Shown: in pieces, positions 60,888 through 64,000 of the stretch
Numbering within the stretch: position 1 is the first letter of the stretch
Layout of the letters: every line of letters starts with the position of its first letter
Assembly: GCF_900099785.1 (NCBI RefSeq)
Contig: NZ_FNDS01000009.1
Span: 62,001-126,000, forward strand
Reading direction: 5' to 3'
DNA: 64,000 nt
DNA from: Pseudomonas panipatensis
GTDB lineage: Bacteria > Pseudomonadota > Gammaproteobacteria > Pseudomonadales > Pseudomonadaceae
Program-made: the position numbers and the translations under genes
The notes under the pieces: model-generated
What the model was told of the DNA's origin: nothing
The model's database searches: none
What the model saw: the letters and a program-made list of their open reading frames with translations, nothing else

Positions 60888-60965
60888 GGGGTGTCGGATT
60901 TGTGGCGTGGATTTTTCGACATCCACGGCGTCATCCCCTGGCCGAGGTTTTACGCGGCCCGAAAC

Positions 60966-60995
60966 GCACGACGCCTGCACTGGGCAGGCGTCGTG
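60966..60995 (-). terminator. Possible terminator of pitA
   Basis: ACGACGCCTGC pairs with GCAGGCGTCGT around a short loop; only a short T stretch follows on the minus strand. Confidence 0.45.
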
Positions 60996-61018
60996 GCGGC
61001 AGTGTCGTCGGTCGGCGA

Positions 61019-62485
61019 TCAGTAGAAGCGCGAGGCCAGCCAGAACAGGCCGGCGGCCAGGCCGATGGAGACCGGCAGGGTGAGTACCCAGGCCATGACG
61101 ATGTTGCGGATGGTGCCGCCCTGCAGACCGCTGCGGTTGGCGATCATGGTGCCGGCGACGCCGGAGGACAGCACGTGGGTGGTCGACACCGGCAGGCTGT
61201 AGATGTTGGCCAGGCCGATCATCGCGGTGGCGGTGAGCTGGGCGCTGATGCCCTGGGCATAGGTCATGCCCTGCTTGCCGATCTTCTCGCCGACGGTCAG
61301 CACCACGCGTTTCCAGCCGACCATGGTACCGACGCCGAGCGCCATGGCGATGGCGATGATCACCCAGAAGGGCGCGTATTCGGTGGTGGTGGTCAGGTCT
61401 TTGCGCAGCTTGTCCAGGTCGGCCTTTTCACGGGCGGGCAGGCTGTCCAGCTTGCCGACCTTCTTCGCCGTGTCGTCCAGGCACAGCAGGTAGCGGCGCA
61501 CTTGCACGCGGGTCTCGTCGGACAGTTCGTTGTAGCTGGAGATGCCGTTGATATCGCTGAGCAGGCCCTTCAGCGTGGCTTCCGTCTGTTTCGCTTCGCA
61601 ACGGTACAGGTCGGGCATTTCGCTGCTGTTCTTGCCCAGCGCGAGGATGTCGCCGAGCACGTCGGTGTGGCGCTGGTAGAACTGGCTCAGGTGCACTGCG
61701 GCGTCGCGGGTGCGCTCGATCTGGTAGGTGGTGCTGTTGAGGTCGAGGACGAACTTGCCCGGGACGATGCCGATCAGCACCAGCATGATCAGGCCAATGC
61801 CTTTCTGGCCGTCGTTGGAGCCGTGCACGAAGCTCACGGTCATCGCCGACAGCACCAGGACCAGGCGGTTCCAGAACGGCGGGTGCTTCTTCTCGTCGAC
61901 TTCGCGGCGGGTTTCCGGCGTCTTGTGCATCTTCGACAGCGGGTACATCCACTTCAGCCCGAGCAGCAGCAGCGCCGCCACCAGGAAGCCGGCCATGGGC
62001 GAGAAGATCAGCGACATGCCGATGTCGATCGCTTTCTGCCAGTTCACCCCGTCGGCCAGCGGAACGCCGGTGATCAGCGCATTGGCCAGGCCGACGCCGA
62101 GGATCGAGCCGATCAGGGTGTGCGAGCTGGAGGCGGGGATGCCGAAGTACCAGGTGCCGAGGTTCCAGGTGATGGCCGCGGCCAGCAGCGAGAACACCAT
62201 GGCCAGGCCATGTCCGCTGTTGACGTTGATCAGCAACTCCACCGGCAGCAGGTGGACGATGGCATAGGCCACGCCGACGCCGCCGAGCAGGACGCCGAGG
62301 AAGTTGAACAGGCCGGAGAGGATCACCGCCCGATACGGCGACATGGCCTTGGTGTAGATCACCGTGGCCACGGCGTTGGCAGTGTCGTGGAAACCGTTGA
62401 TGAATTCGAAGGCCAGGACGAAGGTGAGCGCCATTACCAGGCTGACACCTACCCAGACATCGATTCCGCTGAAGAGATCGAACAT
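61019..62485 (-). CDS. pitA: Low-affinity inorganic phosphate transporter Pit
   Basis: A 488-residue PiT-family carrier that co-transports metal-phosphate with protons. I start at the ATG 62485 (FDLFSGIDVWVGV); upstream codons are not conserved. The two family repeats are seen in FEFINGFHDTANAVATVIY near the N-terminus and VSFVHGSNDGQKGIG in the middle, with the signature Gly-Asp/Asn residues. A soluble helical insert (about 255-370) separates the halves. CATAAT at 62520-62525 (minus strand) may be its -10. Confidence 0.95.
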   Translation of the reverse strand: MFDLFSGIDVWVGVSLVMALTFVLAFEFINGFHDTANAVATVIYTKAMSPYRAVILSGLFNFLGVLLGGVGVAYAIVHLLPVELLINVNSGHGLAMVFSLLAAAITWNLGTWYFGIPASSSHTLIGSILGVGLANALITGVPLADGVNWQKAIDIGMSLIFSPMAGFLVAALLLLGLKWMYPLSKMHKTPETRREVDEKKHPPFWNRLVLVLSAMTVSFVHGSNDGQKGIGLIMLVLIGIVPGKFVLDLNSTTYQIERTRDAAVHLSQFYQRHTDVLGDILALGKNSSEMPDLYRCEAKQTEATLKGLLSDINGISSYNELSDETRVQVRRYLLCLDDTAKKVGKLDSLPAREKADLDKLRKDLTTTTEYAPFWVIIAIAMALGVGTMVGWKRVVLTVGEKIGKQGMTYAQGISAQLTATAMIGLANIYSLPVSTTHVLSSGVAGTMIANRSGLQGGTIRNIVMAWVLTLPVSIGLAAGLFWLASRFY

Positions 62486-62705
62486 GAAGTTTTTGTGACC
62501 GGTCAGAGACGGGGCGGCGATTATGCCAGAACCGATGAAAATCGTCCGAAAGCCAAACGGAATCTCACAAGGGCGCGACACCTGGCCGCATACCCTCTAG
62601 CGTGCGGCTGAGCCTGCCGGATTACGCCAGGGCGAGGCTCCGCTGTACCTGTCCATCTGTCGGAAGGCTTTGATTCCTGAGGATAAATCCTTCGCGGAAA
62701 GCGGC

Positions 62706-62741
62706 GGCGTCGCTCACGCCGAAGCGCCTGGGAGCGACGCC
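62706..62741 (-). repeat. 10-bp inverted repeat after the small 62751 gene
   Basis: GGCGTCGCTC and GAGCGACGCC are perfect complements 16 nt apart; no T-run, so a weak terminator or an RNA-stabilising hairpin. The rest of 62486-62750 holds no gene that I can support. Confidence 0.5.
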
Positions 62742-62750
62742 ATGCCGTTG

Positions 62751-62972
62751 TCAGCGTGGGTCCTTGTCGGCCTTCTGCTGCGCCTTGAGGCGCTCTTCCT
62801 CGATTTTCTGCAGTTCCCGGTCGAAGGCCTTGTCCAGCAGGTTGCGGCGCTTGCGCCAAGGTTTCTTGTCCGGGTCGGGTTGGGCGGCGTAGAGGGTGAC
62901 TTCTCCGCCGTAGACATCCTTGTAACGTTTCTCCTGGCGCTCCAGTTCTGCGCGCAGTTCGTCTTTCGTCAC
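62751..62972 (-). CDS. Small charged protein, unknown function
   Basis: A 73-residue, highly charged, likely helical protein (TKDELRAELERQEKRYKDVYGGEVTLYAAQ, broken by PDPDKKPWRKRRNLLDKAF). I choose the GTG at 62972 because TTAGGA stands in front and the frame upstream is Pro/Arg-rich noise. I recall similar short proteins in Pseudomonas but no function. It is upstream of, and on the same strand as, pitA. Confidence 0.6.
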   Translation of the reverse strand: MTKDELRAELERQEKRYKDVYGGEVTLYAAQPDPDKKPWRKRRNLLDKAFDRELQKIEEERLKAQQKADKDPR

Positions 62973-63220
62973 GGGTGGTCCTAATGGTTGGTCTGTTTTC
63001 CAGGCTGCGACTCGGGTCGAGCCGATGCGGCGCTCTGCGGCGCCTGGGCAGTGTAGCCGGTGTGGCGGCGGGCGGGAGTATAGCGGTGGCATCCGTTTCC
63101 GGGATATTCATCCGTGCCGATCGGGAGCGGTCGCACAGCGGCCGCGGAAAGCCCGCAACTCGCACAACGATGACGGCGAGCTACGCTCAGGAAGCGATCA
63201 AACCTTAGGGAGACCACTCC

Positions 63221-63532
63221 ATGCTCAAACTTCGCGTTCCTCTGCTGATGCTGGCCCTGCTGTTCTCGGCGCAAGGCTTCGCCGCCAGCACGGCGCAACA
63301 GGCGCAGCAGGAAAAAATGAAGACCTGCAACGCCGACGCCACCGCCAAGTCGCTCAAGGGCGACGAGCGCAAGGCCTTCATGAGCACCTGCCTGAAGGCC
63401 GGCGGCGACACGTCGACGAAGAAACTCACGCCGCAACAGGAGAAGATGAAGGCTTGCAACGCCGACGCCGCGACCAAGGCACTGGCGGGCGACGCGCGCA
63501 AGAAGTTCATGAGCGACTGCCTGAAGAAGTGA
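63221..63532 (+). CDS. psiF: PsiF repeat protein
   Basis: A 103-residue exported protein: signal peptide (to about Ala22, LLFSAQGFAA), then two PsiF repeats, each with a QQEKMK-CNADA start and an FM-S/D-CLK end, giving two Cys per repeat. E. coli psiF is induced by phosphate starvation; no clear Pho box is visible in the 248 bp upstream here. Function unknown. GGGAGA precedes the ATG. Confidence 0.92.
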   Translation: MLKLRVPLLMLALLFSAQGFAASTAQQAQQEKMKTCNADATAKSLKGDERKAFMSTCLKAGGDTSTKKLTPQQEKMKACNADAATKALAGDARKKFMSDCLKK

Positions 63533-63546
63533 CCGTGGGGATCGGC

Positions 63547-63573
63547 CAAGGGCAGCCATGGCTGCCCTTTTTC
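63547..63573 (+). terminator. Terminator of psiF
   Basis: AAGGGCAGCC, AT, GGCTGCCCTTTTT. Confidence 0.85.
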
Positions 63574-63602
63574 ATGCCGGGTGGCGAATGCCCTGGATGC
63601 GC

Positions 63603-63701
63603 TCAGACACCCGAGCAGAGCAGCCAGGCCGCTGCCAGCAGGTAGAACAGCAGCGAGGCATCCCTCCTCAGTGGCCGGCTGGCGAGTTCGCGGACGCTCA
63701 T
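63603..63701 (-). CDS. 32-residue putative membrane peptide
   Basis: Short ORF MSVRELASRPLRRD followed by one hydrophobic helix (ASLLFYLLAAAWLLCSGV). Its ATG overlaps the stop of the preceding 44-codon ORF as ATGA, which suggests translational coupling. Basic N-terminus and single helix fit an inner membrane small protein. No family recognised. Confidence 0.45.
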   Translation of the reverse strand: MSVRELASRPLRRDASLLFYLLAAAWLLCSGV

Positions 63702-63832
63702 GATTTGACTTCCGCCGACCAGTAGCCCTGGGCGTTGCGGAAGGGTTGCCGGGCCATCTGTTCCGGGCGGGTGATACCGGCCGCGAGCAGGGCATTGACC
63801 AGGGCGGAAAAGGATTTCGCTGAATAGCTCAT
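63698..63832 (-). CDS. 44-residue small protein, unknown function
   Basis: Short ORF starting MSYSAKSFSALVNALLAAG and ending GYWSAEVKS. A perfect AAGGAG (minus strand, 63840-63845) lies 7 bp before the ATG. It overlaps the next small ORF by 4 bp. A soluble, partly helical peptide; no known domain. Confidence 0.5.
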   Translation of the reverse strand: MSYSAKSFSALVNALLAAGITRPEQMARQPFRNAQGYWSAEVKS

Positions 63833-63957
63833 GGACAGGCTCCTTACGTTCCGTGATCGGGACATGGCGCTTATGAAAGCGCGGTGGACGCCATCAACGG
63901 AAATGGATGTTCCTGCTTTTGACTATTGACGATATCGATGAAGAACCGCCGGACGGC

Positions 63958-64000
63958 CTACCAGTCCAGCTGTAGCTGACTGTCGAAGGCCCGCGCTTCG
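63958..64000 (-). CDS. Possible C-terminal end of a gene cut by the window
   Basis: The minus-strand frame ending with TAG at 63958-63960 reads EARAFDSQLQLDW before the stop. Alternating hydrophobic residues and a final Trp resemble the closing strand of an outer membrane barrel, but 13 codons cannot prove a gene. Confidence 0.25.
   Translation of the reverse strand, partial: EARAFDSQLQLDW

Noticed and set aside
60902..62611. 569-codon plus-strand open frame
   Set aside because: Antisense to pitA with no conserved features.
62973..63220. Pho box before psiF
   Set aside because: No pair of CTGTCAT-like halves with the right spacing is visible, so phosphate control is not claimed.

Overview
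The window is a chromosomal segment of a Pseudomonas species close to the P. aeruginosa group (P. citronellolis, P. knackmussii and P. nitroreducens are the kind of organism I have in mind). I base this on high GC, protein sequences that match remembered P. aeruginosa proteins almost residue for residue, and a gene order that follows the PA4435 to PA4376 part of the PAO1 chromosome. No insertion sequence, prophage, tRNA, CRISPR array or frameshifted gene was seen. It is mostly core genome.

Layout. 1-6.8 kb: the end of a long-chain-type acyl-CoA dehydrogenase, a Tas-like aldo-keto reductase, rplM-rpsI, the cytochrome bc1 operon (Rieske, cytochrome b, cytochrome c1) and sspA-sspB. 6.8-11.2 kb: the envelope group lpoA-yraN-gmhA/diaA-dolP, divergent from rsmI. 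11.2-11.6 kb: the RNase P RNA. 11.8-29.7 kb: the complete dcw cluster, from mraZ through rsmH, ftsL, ftsI, murE, murF, mraY, murD, ftsW, murG, murC, ddl, ftsQ, ftsA and ftsZ, then lpxC. Starts and stops overlap almost throughout. A sigma-70 promoter and three 10-bp MraZ-type repeats lie at the head.

29.8-42.8 kb: dciA, secA, argJ, a glutathione transferase, a Nudix-ThiE fusion, and a leftward operon encoding a response regulator with a degenerate GGDEF domain, ketopantoate reductase, a PAS histidine kinase and a PduO-type cobalamin adenosyltransferase. yajQ and an MscS channel follow. 42.9-49.6 kb: ampG, an alkyltransferase-like protein with Trp in place of the catalytic Cys, an SDR, a HugZ-type protein, fxsA, and groES-groEL behind a clear sigma-32 promoter.

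49.7-64 kb: a fluoride riboswitch controlling crcB and a DUF190 gene; colR-colS with a methyltransferase, preceded by a sequence matching the PmrA box; a small exported protein; pncB; a HerA-like DUF853 ATPase; two tandem Pct-type chemoreceptors that share about 1 kb of nearly identical DNA and have sigma-28-like promoters; the Pit phosphate transporter; psiF; and two overlapping small ORFs that ordinary gene callers may miss.

No wholly new multi-gene system stands out. The items most worth following up are regulatory or small-scale: the fluoride riboswitch with its apparent translational switch, the PmrA-type box in front of colRS, the homogenised chemoreceptor pair, the coupled small ORFs at the right end, and the kinase/degenerate-GGDEF pair.
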